The position numbers were made by a program, and so were the translations under genes. Source: Ridgeia piscesae (taxonomy: Eukaryota; Annelida; Polychaeta; Sabellida; Siboglinidae). From it: a DNA stretch of 64,000 bases. The DNA lies in assembly GCA_025642075.2 (NCBI GenBank), contig JAODUO010001610.1, positions 21,949-85,948 on the forward strand. The letters run 5' to 3'. The stretch's first letter is position 1. Each line of letters begins with the position of its first letter. Under the pieces are notes generated by a model. That model was not told the DNA's origin. It searched no databases and saw only the letters and a list, made by a program, of their open reading frames with translations. This document shows positions 14,914 to 29,900 of the stretch, in pieces.

Positions 14914-14962
<49 letters not shown>

Positions 14963-15733
14963 GTTAAACGTCGCATATGGGAGACCAGTTATGCATATAG
15001 CACCGAGTACGGGAGACCGCTGTTTTAAGGAGACTCCTTAAAGTTTTGATGTGTGATTGCATAAATAATGCATTTTATTTAATGATTATCCTTGTTAGTG
15101 AAAAGAGTTTAGATACAAAGGAATTAAGTTATGCAATTATTATAAACTTTATTTTATATTGTGATTGGTTTTGAGCACATTTATTGCAGACTTATAGTTT
15201 AAAAGTGTTGCTATATATTGATTGAGGGGTTAGCGTTCCGTGCTCAGTGTACTATATGCTTGTTTGATATGTATTAATTTTAATGAATATATACACACAT
15301 TAATAAAACAAATATATGATGGATCACCTAGCCATACGTTGTATATTTGTTAAATGCGGCGCTGTCAATGTGTGTATCTGAATATATATTTACGTTGTTA
15401 TTGTTATCGTTGTATTGGGTTTTGGATATACCAGGTCGGCGTTAAATGTATATTACTGCAAATAAGTATAACTAATAACTAACTTCCGATTACACACCGG
15501 TCTCCCGTACGCAGCATCTAAGCATATAGGTTTTAATGAGACCGAGTTTTATGTATATATGTTATTTATTACAATATCATAACAATATTGTAGTATGTAG
15601 TGTGTATTTGTATTACAGACAACGTTCCAATTACACATACCAGGTAATTGGAAAATCAGTTACATAAAAATATACGGCCGGTCTCCTGTAGGCGGTCGTA
15701 TATGCACTGGTCTCTGTAGGCAGCAGTTAGCCT

Positions 15734-15764
<31 letters not shown>

Positions 15765-16363
15765 CATATAGTAAAAACTATACAAATATAAATAGTAACA
15801 AAGTCATTAGAATAACAATATTAAAAAATGCCAATAAACAAATATAGTTGTGTCACCCACCAATGGCGATGCAAGCGAGACCAATACAGAATGTGAGGAT
15901 GTACGCGAGTCTCGGTTCCTCTGCGTTGCCGTAGCCCCGCCCAAACACATGGATCTTTGGGAAGATCTTGTCCTTGCACACTGCCTAAAGGAGGTCAAAG
16001 GTCACTCTTATTGTACTATCCAATTTCACTGTCATCCATGATCTCTGCAAACTTTAGTGTTTCCACCAGCAGAATCAACAGCAGAAAACACTCTGCTTTG
16101 AATAGATTATAAATACTTTCAACACGTTGTATTGAAGTGATCCAACTTATGACATGTTTTCAAGAAGTTGATATGCGGCATTTTGTACGTATTGTTTTTA
16201 TTATTATATTATTTTAACAAACAGTATTTATGTGATCCAACTTGTGAAACCTTAGATCTGCAATTAATTTTTTATATATAAATATAACGGATGACGCCAT
16301 GTCTATTTTATGTTGATATTGTGTTTTCTATGTATGTAAAAACTTACACTATAATATATATAT

Positions 16364-16420
<57 letters not shown>

Positions 16421-19400
16421 CATATACTGTGCATTGTCCTTAAAGTTTCTATTATTATATTTTTGTTTTACTATTTATATGTATTGTTTTAGTTATTGGT
16501 CATATTACCAGGTCCTGTGGAGTCTGAATAAATACAATACAATACAATACAATACAATACAATACAATACAATACAATACAATACAATACAATACAATAC
16601 AATACAATACAATACAATACAATACAATACAATACAATACGCATATAGCATACAGGTAGCATAAAGTAGCACAAATAATCAGATGAAGCACACTTGGCCT
16701 TGTCCAGGTATTTGAGATACTCCGCCACTCTTCAGACACCTCACAGTAACCACGCCCTTGTAGAAAGGCTGCCCAATCACAAGGCGTCTGGTGCTTACCT
16801 GAAAGACTTTTGGTGCTGATACTAAACATGCTAATGCAGATGACAGCGTTGCAGAAATGATGCCGGCCACTGTGATTGGTCCAAAGGCTGACGTCAGCTG
16901 CATCATCTGAAACATGGCCGCCATGACTGAATTATAAATACCTCCTGCCTCAACAGATTCATTAGTAATCAGTATTAATTATAAATAGAATCATTGTAAA
17001 ATAGGGCTGTTTAACAGTATTAAGGTTAAATAGAATCACTGTAAAATAGTACTGTTTAACAGTATTAATGTTAAATAGAATCACTGTAAAATAGTAGTGT
17101 TTAACAGTATTAATGTTAAATAGAATCACTGTAAAATGGTACTGTTTAACAGTATTATGTTAAATAGAATCATTGTAAAATAGTGCTGTTTAAAACTATT
17201 AATGTTAAATAGAATCATTGTAAAATAGTGCTGTTTAAAACTATTAATGTTAAATAGAATCATTGTAAAATAGTGCTGTTTAAAAGTATTAATGTTAAGC
17301 AGAATCATTGTAAAATAGTGCTGTTTAAAAGTATTAATGTTAAATAGAATCATTGTAAAATAGTATTGTTTAACAGTATTAATGTTAAATAGAATCATTG
17401 TAAAATAGTATTGTTTAACAGTATTAATGTTAAATAGAATCATTGTAAAATAGTGCTGTTTAAAAGTATTAATGTTAAATAGAATCATTGTAAAATAGTA
17501 CTGTTTAAAAGTATTAATGTTAAATAAAATCACTGTGAAATAGTGCTGTTTAAAAGTATTAATGTTAAACAGAATCACTGTAAAATAGTGCTGTTTAAAA
17601 GTATTAATGTTAAACAGAATCACTGTAAAATAGTGCTGTTTAAAAGTATTAATGTTAAATAGAATCATTGTAAAATAGTAGTGTTTAAAAGTATTGATGT
17701 TAAGTAGAATCATTGTAAAATAGTGCTGTTTAAAAGTATTAATGTTAAAAGAATCATTGTAAAATAGTGCTGTTTAAAAGTATTAATGTTAAATAGAATC
17801 ATGTAAAATAGTATTGTTTAAAAGTATTGATGTTAAGTAGAATCATTGTAAAATAGTGCTGTTTAAAAGTATTAATGTTAAATAAAATCACTGTGAAATA
17901 GTGCTGTTTAAAAGTATTAATGTTAAACAGAATCACTGTGAAATAGTGCTGTTTAAAAGTATTAATGTTAAACAGAATCACTGCAAAATAGTGCTGTTTA
18001 AAAGTATTAATGTTAAACAGAATCATTGTAAAATAGTGCTGTTTAAAAGTATTAATGTTAAATAGAATCATTGTAAAATAGTATTGTTTAAAAGTATTGA
18101 TGTTAAGTAGAATCATTGTAAAATAGTGCTGTTTAAAAGTATTGATGTTAAGTAGAATCATTGTAAAATAGTGCTGTTTAAAAGTATTAATGTTAAATAG
18201 AATCATTGTAAAATAGTATTGTTTAAAAGTATTGATGTTAAGTAGAATCATTGTAAAATAGTGCTGTTTAAAAGTATTGATGTTAAGTAGAATCATTGTA
18301 AAATAGTGCTGTTTAAAAGTATTAATGTAAAATAGAATCATTGTAAAATAGTACTGTTTAAAACTATTAATGTAAAATAGAATCATTGTAAATTAGTACT
18401 GTTTAAAAGTATTAATGTTAAATAAAATCACTGTAAAATAGTGCTGTATAAAAGTATTAATGTTAAACAAAATCATTTAAAAATAGTATTGTTTAACAGT
18501 ATTAATGTTAAATAGAATCATTGTAAAATGGTACGGTTTAAAAGCATTACTGTTAAATAGAATCATTATAAAGTCTAGTTTAATAGAACCATTGTCAAAA
18601 GATAATCATTATATAACAGAACTCTTGACCAGAATACCTGTAAAATAGAATCATTACAAAATTAACCTGTTGTCAAATGGAATAAATAAAATAAAACCGT
18701 GGTCCAATGGTGATGTTTACTAAGGAAATTATAATATTATCGATGTCAAATAGATTCCTGTTAAATTAAATCACTGTCAAACAAAATGGCTGCTGAATAA
18801 AATCAATCATTTAGAATCTCTCACAAATAGAATCAGTCTCAAATAAGCAGTGTCAAATAGAATCAGTTACACAGAATCTGTTTAGAATCATTTGAAACGT
18901 ATTGCTATGACTGAGAGTTAGTCACTGCGACAGCTAAGGTACCTAATATTATGGATGGACAGTTACCTGTACAAGGTACCTATTGTCACGGACACTTACC
19001 TGCACAAGTTACCTTACCTCGTATCACTGACACTTACTGTACAAGTCACCTAGTGGACACTAATCTGCCCAAGTTACAGGGTATCATGTACCTGTACAAG
19101 TTACCTAGTGTCACAGACACTCACACGTACAAGTTACCTAGTGTCACAGACACTCACACGTACAAGTTACCTAGTGTCACAGACACTCACATGTACAAGT
19201 TACATAGTGACACAGACACTCACAGGTACAAGTTACATAGGGACACAGACACTCACCTGTACTACGAACTTTGTGACACACACTCACCTGTACTACGTAT
19301 GTAGTGACACAGACACTCACTCACCTGTACTATGTACTTAGTGACACAGACACTAACCTGCATGTCATTGAGGAGGCCATAAGGACAGCTCTTAGTGTCG

Positions 19401-22400
19401 ACACAAGATGGAGCTGACGTAGTGACACTGGCTGCCACATAGCCTGACTGCAGCGTGTTGTTGCCGAACCAGTCAGTGCTGCCTCCTAGTGGCACACTGC
19501 GCAGCATGCATGCGCCTGCCATCCAGGCCATGGCTACATAGGTGGACATGGAGATGACAATGGCCAGGAGGGTGCCCTTGGGAATGGCCGACTGCGCGTC
19601 CTACAAACCAGGGACGGTCACGACTCAACATACAATTATGTATGTAGTTGTTGCTATAGTCTTATGTATTTAATAGTTTACGGAGATCTACGGAGATTGT
19701 CTCGGTTTTGAAGATGGATTATCCAAACCTACAGTGGCCCCAATGGAGGCAGGCAGAATTTCAATCAGTGGTTTGCCATTGTATGTTTCTGTCCTTTCAA
19801 ATGAGAAATGTTCTGTACTACCCTCTCAAATCAGCAGTGTCCTGTAATATCCTTTCAAATTAGAAATGTCCTGTAATATCCTTTCAAATCAGCAGTGTCC
19901 TGTACTACCCTTTCAAATCAGAAATGTCCTGTACTACCCTTTCAAATCAGAAGTGTCCTGTACTATCCTTTCAAATCAGAAATGTCCTGTACTACCCTTT
20001 CAAATCAGAAATGTCCTGTACTACCCTCTCAAAATAGCAGTGTCCTGTACTACCCTCTTTAAATAGAAATGTCCTGTACTACCCTCTTTAAATAGCAGTG
20101 TCCTGTACTACCCTCTTTAAATAGAAATGTCCTGTACTACCCTCTTTAAAACAACAGTGTCCTGTACTACCCTCTCAAACTAGCAGTGTCCTGTACTACC
20201 CTCTCAAACAAGCAGTGTCCTGTACTACCCTCTCAAACAAGCAGTGTCCTGTACTACCCTCTCAAACTAGCAGTGTCCTGTACTACCCTCTCAAACTAGC
20301 AGTGTCCTGTACTACCCTCTCAAACTAGCAGTGTCCTGTACTACCCTCTCAAACTAGCAGTGTCCTGTACTACCCTCTCAAAAATCTAGCAGTGTCCTGT
20401 ACTACCCTCTCAAACTAGCAGTGTCCTGTACTACCCTCTCAAACTAGCAGTGTCCTGTACTACCCTCTCAAACTAGCAGTGTCCTGTACTACCCTCTCAA
20501 ACTAGCAGTGTCCTGTACTACCCTCTCAAACTAGCAGTGTCCTGTACTACCCTCTCAAACTAGCAGTGTCCTGTACTACCCTCTCAAACTAGCAGTGTCC
20601 TGTACTACCCTCTCAAACTAGCAGTGTCCTGTACTACCCTCTCAAACTAGCAGTGTCCTGTACTACCCTCTCAAACTAGCAGTGTCCTGTACTACCCTCT
20701 CAAACTAGCAGTGTCCTGTACTACCCTCTCAAACTAGCAGTGTCCTGTACTACCCTCTCAAACTAGCAGTGTCCTGTACTACCCTCTCAAACTAGCAGTG
20801 TCCTGTACTACCCTCTCAAACTAGCAGTGTCCTGTACTACCCTCTCAAACTAGCAGTGTCCTGTACTACCCTCTCAAACTAGCAGTGTCCTGTACTACAC
20901 TCTCAAACTAGCAGTGTCCTGTACTACCCTCTCAAACAAGCAGTGTCCTGTACTACCCTCTCAAACTAGCAATGTCCTGTACTACCCTCTCAAACAAGCA
21001 GTGTCCTGTACTACCCTCTCAAACTAGCAGTGTCCTGTACTACCCTCTCAAACTAGCAGTGTCCTGTACTACTCTCTCAAACTAGCAGTGTCCTGTACTA
21101 CTCTCTCAAACTAGCAGTGTCCTGTACTACACTCTCAAACTAGCAGTGTCCTGTACTACCCTCTCAATCTAGCAGTGTCCTGTACTACCCTCTCAATCTA
21201 GCAGTGTCCTGTACTACACTCTCAATCTAGCAGTGTCCTGTACTACCCTCTCAAACAAGCAGTGTCCTGTACTACACTCTCAATCTAGCAGTGTCCTGTA
21301 CTACCCTAAATCATTAACAAAGCAGTGTCCTGTACTACCCTCTCAAACTAGCAGTGTCCTGTACTACCCTCTCAAACTAGCAGTGTCCTGTACTACCCTC
21401 TCAAACTAGCAGTGTCCTGTACTACTCTCTCAAACTAGCAGTGTCCTGTACTACACTCTCAAACTAGTAGTGTCCTGTACAACTGACTCAATCTAGCAGT
21501 GTCCTGTACTACACTCTCAATCTAGCAGTGTCCTGTACTACACTCTCAATCTAGCAGTGTCCTGTACTACCCTCTCAAACAAGCAGTGTCCTGTACTACC
21601 CTCTCAAATTAGCAATGTCCTGTACTATCCGTTGAAGTACAAAACATGTCAGAATGTTACAACTGACTCAATAAGTCAGCTGTGACGAACCACACAAGGG
21701 GATGAACCGAGGAGATTAATTAATTACTTAAAACGTGTGTGTTAAGAAGATAAGAAATACATAAAATAACAATTAAAAGTACATTTAATCATGCAACACT
21801 TTTGCTTCACAAAGCAATCAAATAATAAGTTTCTGATCAGTTCCTAACACATCTCAGATTTACAAGTGAAAAGCTTGAAAAAATAAACAGTGGACACAAA
21901 TATTGTATATCCTAAGACCACTTTGCCGTAGATGTTTATAAGAGACCAGTTGAATATTTATTTCAATTTGTCCCCACCACTGACAACAAACACCATAAAG
22001 AGGCTTGGCTCCATCTGTCCACGGCGGTGATGACTCAACTCTGTGTCACAGGTGCAATTTGTGGCCATGTAAAAACACCCATATATCGACAGAGATGAAT
22101 TATAGACAGATCGTGTTACACAGTCAAGGCTACAGACACAAGTCTGTACGCACAGACACACGTGGGTCTCCCATGCACAGGTATGTACTGACTTCGACCG
22201 TGCTGTTCGGCGCCTCACTATCAATTATTTGTGAAAAGCTTTGAAGCGGGCTAAATATGTCGACGTGCATGCATCAGTGCATCTGCGTGTGAGTGGTTTA
22301 TGCAGCGTGTGTGTAGCATGCATGCAGGTGTCACAGTTCAAATCAGTTCACGTCCACGTGATCGTAGCTGTCGGTGACATCTCCGCAGTAATATACTGGG

Positions 22401-23874
22401 ACAGACTCAAATTGTGCCAGACAAATGTCACAAGCATGTCACACTGCAGTTTTCAATTGAAATGTTTTGTGACACCTTGTAGCATCTTCTAATGTTTTGT
22501 GACACCTTGTAGCATCTTCTCACAAAGCCTAGACTGAGTCAGGACTAGTTCTTAGTAACATTACACTTGTCACTCTCTATATTTATGAATTACAGCAGAA
22601 TTTGTCATACGCTCACACCCTTTCTATACAGCCTATGTGACCTGCCAAGACAGGCGACCTGCCAATACAGGTTGTCTTCCAAGACAGGTGGTCTCCCAAA
22701 ACAGGTGGCCTCCTTTGACATGTGGTCTGCAGTGATAGGTGGCTTCCTTTACAGGTGGTCTCCATAGACAGGTGGTCTCCCTGGACTGGTGAACTCATAA
22801 CTAATGACACTTCTTCAGCGTGTCATTATCCAGTCATTCTGTGAGCTGTTGCCACTGCACTAGACGGTGTCAACTTAACTGTGTCTATCTGCATCTTCTC
22901 ATTGATCTGTCTGCTATTCTGGGCCCTCGTTGATCAAACGTCATGTGCTTTAATTGAACACGACAGGTAAAATGGTGGTCACATGACCAGGTCATGTGAC
23001 CACTGGTGGTGGATGGCAGTGAGAAAACGCTGCAGGTGTATTTTTACTGTTAGAAATAACCTATGTCTAGGATTGTTGTTGTCTACGAATGGATTATTTT
23101 AGTATCATGAGTAGAATTGACATGTGACTATGAAAGGTAGTATCAATAGCATTTTAGCAAGTGTCATATATTATAGTATGTCAACGCTGTGGCTTCATTT
23201 GTGTTATACAATAAAGTGTCAAGGATTTTGACCTATCCTGATGATAGGATATTGTGCCATATAAGAACTTACCTTTAAACCATTTTAAAATAAATTTTAT
23301 TGATGCGGGTATCCATTTATATGGACATTATTTGTGTGAAATAGAATAGTTATTTATTTATGAACGTTCTCCAGGTAAGGCACATGTTAACATGTCAATA
23401 TGAAATACTGATGCTCCCTGCGAGACTCCCCGTAAACGTCATTATTCTCGCTCATATGTCTCACTGGGTTGACCGATAAACACATCAGTGGTGAGTGGAA
23501 CTGACCGCCCAATGTCCTCACAAGTCCTGAGTGACCACAGCGGTCAGTCATTATATGTCAACCTGGACACAGTCCCACAGCTTGGTTGTCTGGTTCAATC
23601 ACATGACATGGCAGTGACCGGAGACATAAGATGAGGATGTGCACTGGGTCCCTGTGTTAGTCTCTAGTCTCTAGTCTCCAGTCTCTAGTCTCCAGCCACC
23701 TAGCTTGTCACTCAGGTCACATATGACGGTGACGTGTCAAGAAAATGACATTTTGTCTCAACAATCCCAACACATGACTGGGGAATATTGTCTGAAAATC
23801 TTTATGAGACAGAAGACAACTCAACTGTACACATAAATTACTAAAAATAAACTGACGGTTTCATAAGTTGATTT

Positions 23875-23940
<66 letters not shown>

Positions 23941-26900
23941 ATATAGTATTCCAAAGTACACATATTTTAAAATACTTTTTATGTCACACTGTCGAGTGAC
24001 TACATATTCACATTTGTAATAACACAAGTAACTTTGTTATGTGCCTGTTGTTAACATAACGATGTACATTCTGTCTATTGATGTTGTTGAGCACTAACAG
24101 CAGACATGTCCCCCTTCACCTTTTCAGCCGTGACACTACGAGAATGTAACCTAGTTCAATAATGTCCAGCCATGTTGTTGAGACACTAACAGCAGACACT
24201 GTCACACCTGTCCGAGTGGCTGCAATAATGTCCAGCCATGTTGTTGAGACACTAACAGCAGACACTGTCACACCTGTCCGAGTGGCGGCGTGACAGTGGC
24301 TCCCCCTGTAAACACTCACCGCTAGATCGCCGGAGATGTTCGCTCCAGCGAGGATGCCAGTAGCCGCGGGGAAGAAGATAGAGAAGACTGAGAAGAAATC
24401 TTCCCCTTCACTGAAGTCTGGGCCCCAGTTCCCCCTAAACACCTCCGCTGGCAAACAGTGACACAAAGGGTTAACAACATTTCTATGAGCCCTAGGCAAA
24501 AACAACCATCTCGTGTATTTACATTACAGTACCACCTTATTGGTGTACATTCATACAGGACCAAGGTGGCCAATGACACAGTGTACACTGTTAACACTGC
24601 CTGGTTGGTGTACATTCACACAGGACCAAGGTGGCCAATGACACAGTGTACACTGTTAACACTGTCTGGTTGGTGTACATTCATACAGGACCAAGGTGGC
24701 CAATTACACAGTGTACACTGTTAACACTGTCTGGTTGGTGTACATTCATACAGGACCAAGGTGGCAAATGACACAGTGTACACTGTTAACACTGTCTGGT
24801 TGGTGTACATTCGTACAGGACCAATGTGACCAATGACACAGTGTACACTGTTAACACTGTCTGGTTGGTGTACATTCGTACAGGACCAATGTGACCAATG
24901 ACACAGTGTACACTGTTAACACTGTCTGGTTGGTGTACATTCGTACAGGACCAAGGTGGCCAATTACACAGTGTACACTGTTAACACTGTCTGGTTGGTG
25001 TACATTCATACAGGACCAAGGTGGCAAATGACACAGTGTACACTGTTAACACTGTCTGGTTGGTGTACATTCGTACAGGACCAAGGTGGCAAATGACACA
25101 GTGTACACTGTTAACACTGTCTGGTTGGTGTACATTCATACAGGACCAAGGTGGCCAATGACACAGTGTACACTGTTAACACTGTCTGGTTGGTGTACAT
25201 TCATACAGGACCAAGGTGGCCAATGACACAGTGTACACTGTTAACACTGTCTGGTTGGTGTACATTCATACAGGACCAAGGTGGCAAATGACACAGTGTA
25301 CACTGTTAACACTGTCTGGTTGGTGTACATTCGTACAGGACCAATGTGACCAATGACACAGTGTACACTGTTAACACTGTCTGGTTGGTGTACATTCATA
25401 CAGGACCAAGGTGGCCAATGACACAGTGTACACTGTTAACACTGTCTGGTTGGTGTACATTCATACAGGACCAAGGTGACCAATGACACAGTGTACACTG
25501 TTAACACTGTCTGGTTGGTGTACATTCATACAGGACCAAGGTGGCCAATGACACAGTGTACACTGTTAACACTGTCTGGTTGGTGTACATTCACACAGGA
25601 CCAAGGTGGCCAATGACACAGTGTACACTGTTAACACTGTCTGGTTGGTGTACATTCATACAGGATCAAGGTGGCCAATGACACAGTGTACACTGTTAAC
25701 AGTCTGGTTGGTGTACATTCACACAGGACCAATGTGACCAATGACACAGTGTACACTGTTAACACTGTCTGGTTGGTGTACATTCGTACAGGACCAATGT
25801 GACCAATGACACAGTGTACACTGTTAACACTGTCTGGTTGGTGTACATTCACACAGGACCAATGTGGCCAATGACACAGTGTACACTGTTAACACTGTCT
25901 GGTTGGTGTACATTCACACAGGACCAAGGTGGCCAATGACACAGTGTACACTGTTAACACTGTCTGGTTGGTGTACATTCGTACAGGACCAATGTGACCA
26001 ATGACACAGTGTACACTGTTAACACTGTCTGGTTTGTGTACATTCATACAGGACCAAGGTGGCCAATGACACAGTGTACACTGTTAATACTGCCTGGTTG
26101 GTGTACATTCATACAGGACCAAGGTGGCCAATGATACAGTGTACACTGTTAACACTGTCTGGTTGGTGTACATTCACACAGGACCAAGGTGGCCAATGAC
26201 ACAGTGTACACTGTTAACACTGTCTGGTTGGTGTACATTCATACAGGACCGAGGTGGCCAATGACACAGTGTACACTGTTAACACTGTCTGGTTGGTGTA
26301 CATTCATACAGGACCGAGGTGGCCAATGACACAGTGTACACTGTTAACACTGTCTGGTTGGTGTACATTCATACAGGACCTAGGTGACCAATGACACAGT
26401 GTACACTGTTAACACTGTCTGGTTGGTGTACATTCATACAGGACCAAGGTGGCCAATGACACAGTGCACACTGTTAAAACTGTCTGGTTGGTGTACATTC
26501 ATACAGGACCAGTGTGTCAACGTGGTGGTCTATAAGCAATCGTCATCATGATGACAACATGAACCACACAACTAAGTCCTGTGTCTAAATATGCAAAATA
26601 TTTCTTTATTGTATTCCGAGGTTTAAAAAAAATGGTTAACTGAATTTTTTTGAGAAGTTAAGTTTCCTAAAATGTTTAAAATAAATAATGTAAAATGTCC
26701 ACATCATCGATGTGTGGTAAACCTGATTTTGTAAAACTGCAGAAAACGAAACTATAAACCACAGGTTTTTATCAATTAAAAGCACTCAATTCTAAAATAA
26801 TAAATCAACCAACTTGATATCTCTCACCTTTGTATCCCACAAATCCCTTTGCTTTCTTTGAGGCTGAAGGGGGAAGGAATGTGCCGATGGCGAAGTTTGC

Positions 26901-29900
26901 TATTGCAATGAGGAGAATGGCGAGGAGAACCAACTGGGCCTGGACAGAGAGCAAGGTTTATACTTGACAGCACACTCATGTCAACACACGTCTACCTCAT
27001 GTCAAAACACGTCTACCTCATGTCAACACACGTCTACCTCATGTCAACACACATCTACCTCATGTCAACACACGTCTACCTCATGTCAACACAGGTCTAC
27101 CTCATGTCAACACACGTCTACCTCATGTCAACACAGGTCTACCTCATGTCAGCACATGTCTAACTCATGTCAACACAGGTCTACCTCATGTCAGCACACA
27201 TCTACCTCATGTCAACACAGGTCTACCTCATGTCAACACACGTCTAACTCATGTCAACACACGTCTACCTCATGTCAACACAGGTCTACCTCATGTCAAC
27301 ACAGGTCTACCTCATGTCAACACAGGTCTACCTCATGTCAACACAGGTCTACCTCATGTCAACACACGTCTACCTCATGTCAACACACGTCTACCTCATG
27401 TCAACACACGTCTACCTCATGTCAACACAGGTCTACCTCATGTCAACACATGTCTACCTCATGTCAACACAGGTCTACCTCATTTCAACACACGTCTACC
27501 TCATGTCAACACAGGTCTACCTCATTTCAACACATGTCTACCTCATTTCAACACGTCTACCTCATGTCAGCACATGTCTACCTCATGTCAACACAGGTCT
27601 ACCTCATGTCAACACATGTCTACCTCATGTCAACACACATCTACCTCATGTCAACACAGGTCTACCTCATTTCAACACATGTCTAACTCATGTCAGCACA
27701 CATCTACCTCATGTCAACACACATCTACCTCATGTCAACACAGGTCTACCTCATTTCAACACATGTCTAACTCATGTCAGCACACATCTACCTCATGTCA
27801 ACACACATCTACCTCATGTCAACACAGGTCTACCTCATTTCAACACATGTCTAACTCATGTCAGCACACATCTACCTCATGTCAACACACATCTACCTCA
27901 CATCAACACACATTTACCTCACATCAAAACAGGTCAACCTCACATCAACACCGATCAACCTCACATCAACACAGGTCAACATCACATCAACATAGGTCAA
28001 TCTCATATCAACACGGGTCAACTTCACATCAACACAGGTCAACTTGACACAAACACATCTTAACCTCACATCAACACCGGTCAACCAAAAAATCAACACA
28101 GCTCAACCCAACATCAATATAAGTCAACCTCGCATCAACACAAGTCAACATGGGTCAATCTCACATCAACACACATCAACCCAACTTGAACACAGGCACC
28201 TGGTAACACCACATCAACACATATCAACTTCACATTTCAAATAAACACACATCAAATTACATCCAACCAGATGTTTCATGAGATACATCTGATTCAGCTT
28301 CCTGCTAATAATTGTGAGTCTGTCTGGACAGAAGTGTATGTCTAGTGCATAGATCGGTGCGGCAACTTGTGTGTGGCTGAGACCACCCACTGACAGAGAC
28401 GTCTGCCACAGTCTCCTCAGCATCCAGTGGAGAGACTAATTCATGCGTCTGTTTACAGGCGCATGGCTCAATGTAAAGAAAATGCACATATACTTTCCTT
28501 CAGAAAAAGATCACCAAATACAGATGTAATTGTGGCGATCACAAGATGTCATAAAGCATTTGTCTGTATTCTTTTCAGGTGCAAAGGAGACAACATTGTC
28601 ATCCATCACGACTGCTAGTGCTGAAAGCCTCTCAAAGGATGACGCAAGGTGTCGTCTTATAAATATTACTCACTTTTTCAAAGCAGCCTCCAACAGCGTG
28701 GGGTGCATCACAGAAATGATTAAGCAATTTGATAACTCACCCGAAGAACCTACCCATATCAAACTGCAGAAATCATTAACCCTTTGCATGCCACACACAC
28801 ACACACACACCACCCACCCCATGTAAGTTTGCACGGAAAATAATGTGTAAACATATCAACTATTCTCTGACTCCAAGCGGTGACACTACAACTGTTAACC
28901 CTTTACAGTTCACTCGTTATGGCTAGAAATGAGATTAACCCTTTGCATGCCACTTACCCGAGTCTCCCACTCCATTCCTATAAGCGCAACGCCGAGCAGT
29001 GCAACGATTGTGATTGCACCAATGACACGGACATCATTGATTTCATCTATCATCAGCAGGTCATTCCACTGTGAACATACAACATGGACATCATTAGGTC
29101 ATTCCATTGTGAACATAAAAACATGGACATCAGTAACTCATTCCATTGTGAACATACAACACGGACATCATTAGGTCATTTCATTGTGAACATACAACAT
29201 GGACATAATTAGGTCATTCCACTGTGGACATACAACACGGACATCATTAGGTCATTCCACTGTGAACATACAACACGGACATCATTAGGTCATTCCAATG
29301 TGAACATACAACACGGACATCATTAGGTAATTCCACTGTGAACATACAACACGGACATCATTAGGTCATTCCACTGTGAATACACAACACGGACATCATT
29401 AGGTCATTCCACTGTGAACATACAACACGGACATCATTAGGTCATTCCACTGTGAACATACAACACGGACATCATTAGGTCATTCCACTGTGAACATACA
29501 ACACGGACATCATTAGGTCATTCCACTGTGAACATACAACACGGACATCATTAGGTCATTCCAATGTGAACATACAACACGGACATCATTAGGTCATTCC
29601 ACTGTGAACATACAACACGGACATCATTAGGTCATTCCACTGTGAATACACAACACGGACATCATTAGGTCATTCCACTGTGAACATACAACACGGACAT
29701 CATTAGGTCATTCCACTGTGAATACACAACACGGACATCATTAGGTCATTCCACTGTGAACATACAACACGGACATCATTAGGTCATTCCACTGTGAATA
29801 CACAACACGGACATCATTAGGTCATTCCACTGTGAACATACAACACGGACATCATTAGGTCATTCCACTGTGAATACACAACACGGACATCATTAGGTAA

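Noticed and set aside
26964..28063. HTSTSCQ repeat protein
   Set aside because: It is the 21-bp array read in frame, with equivalent open frames in the other phases; there is no start context and no flanking coding sequence.
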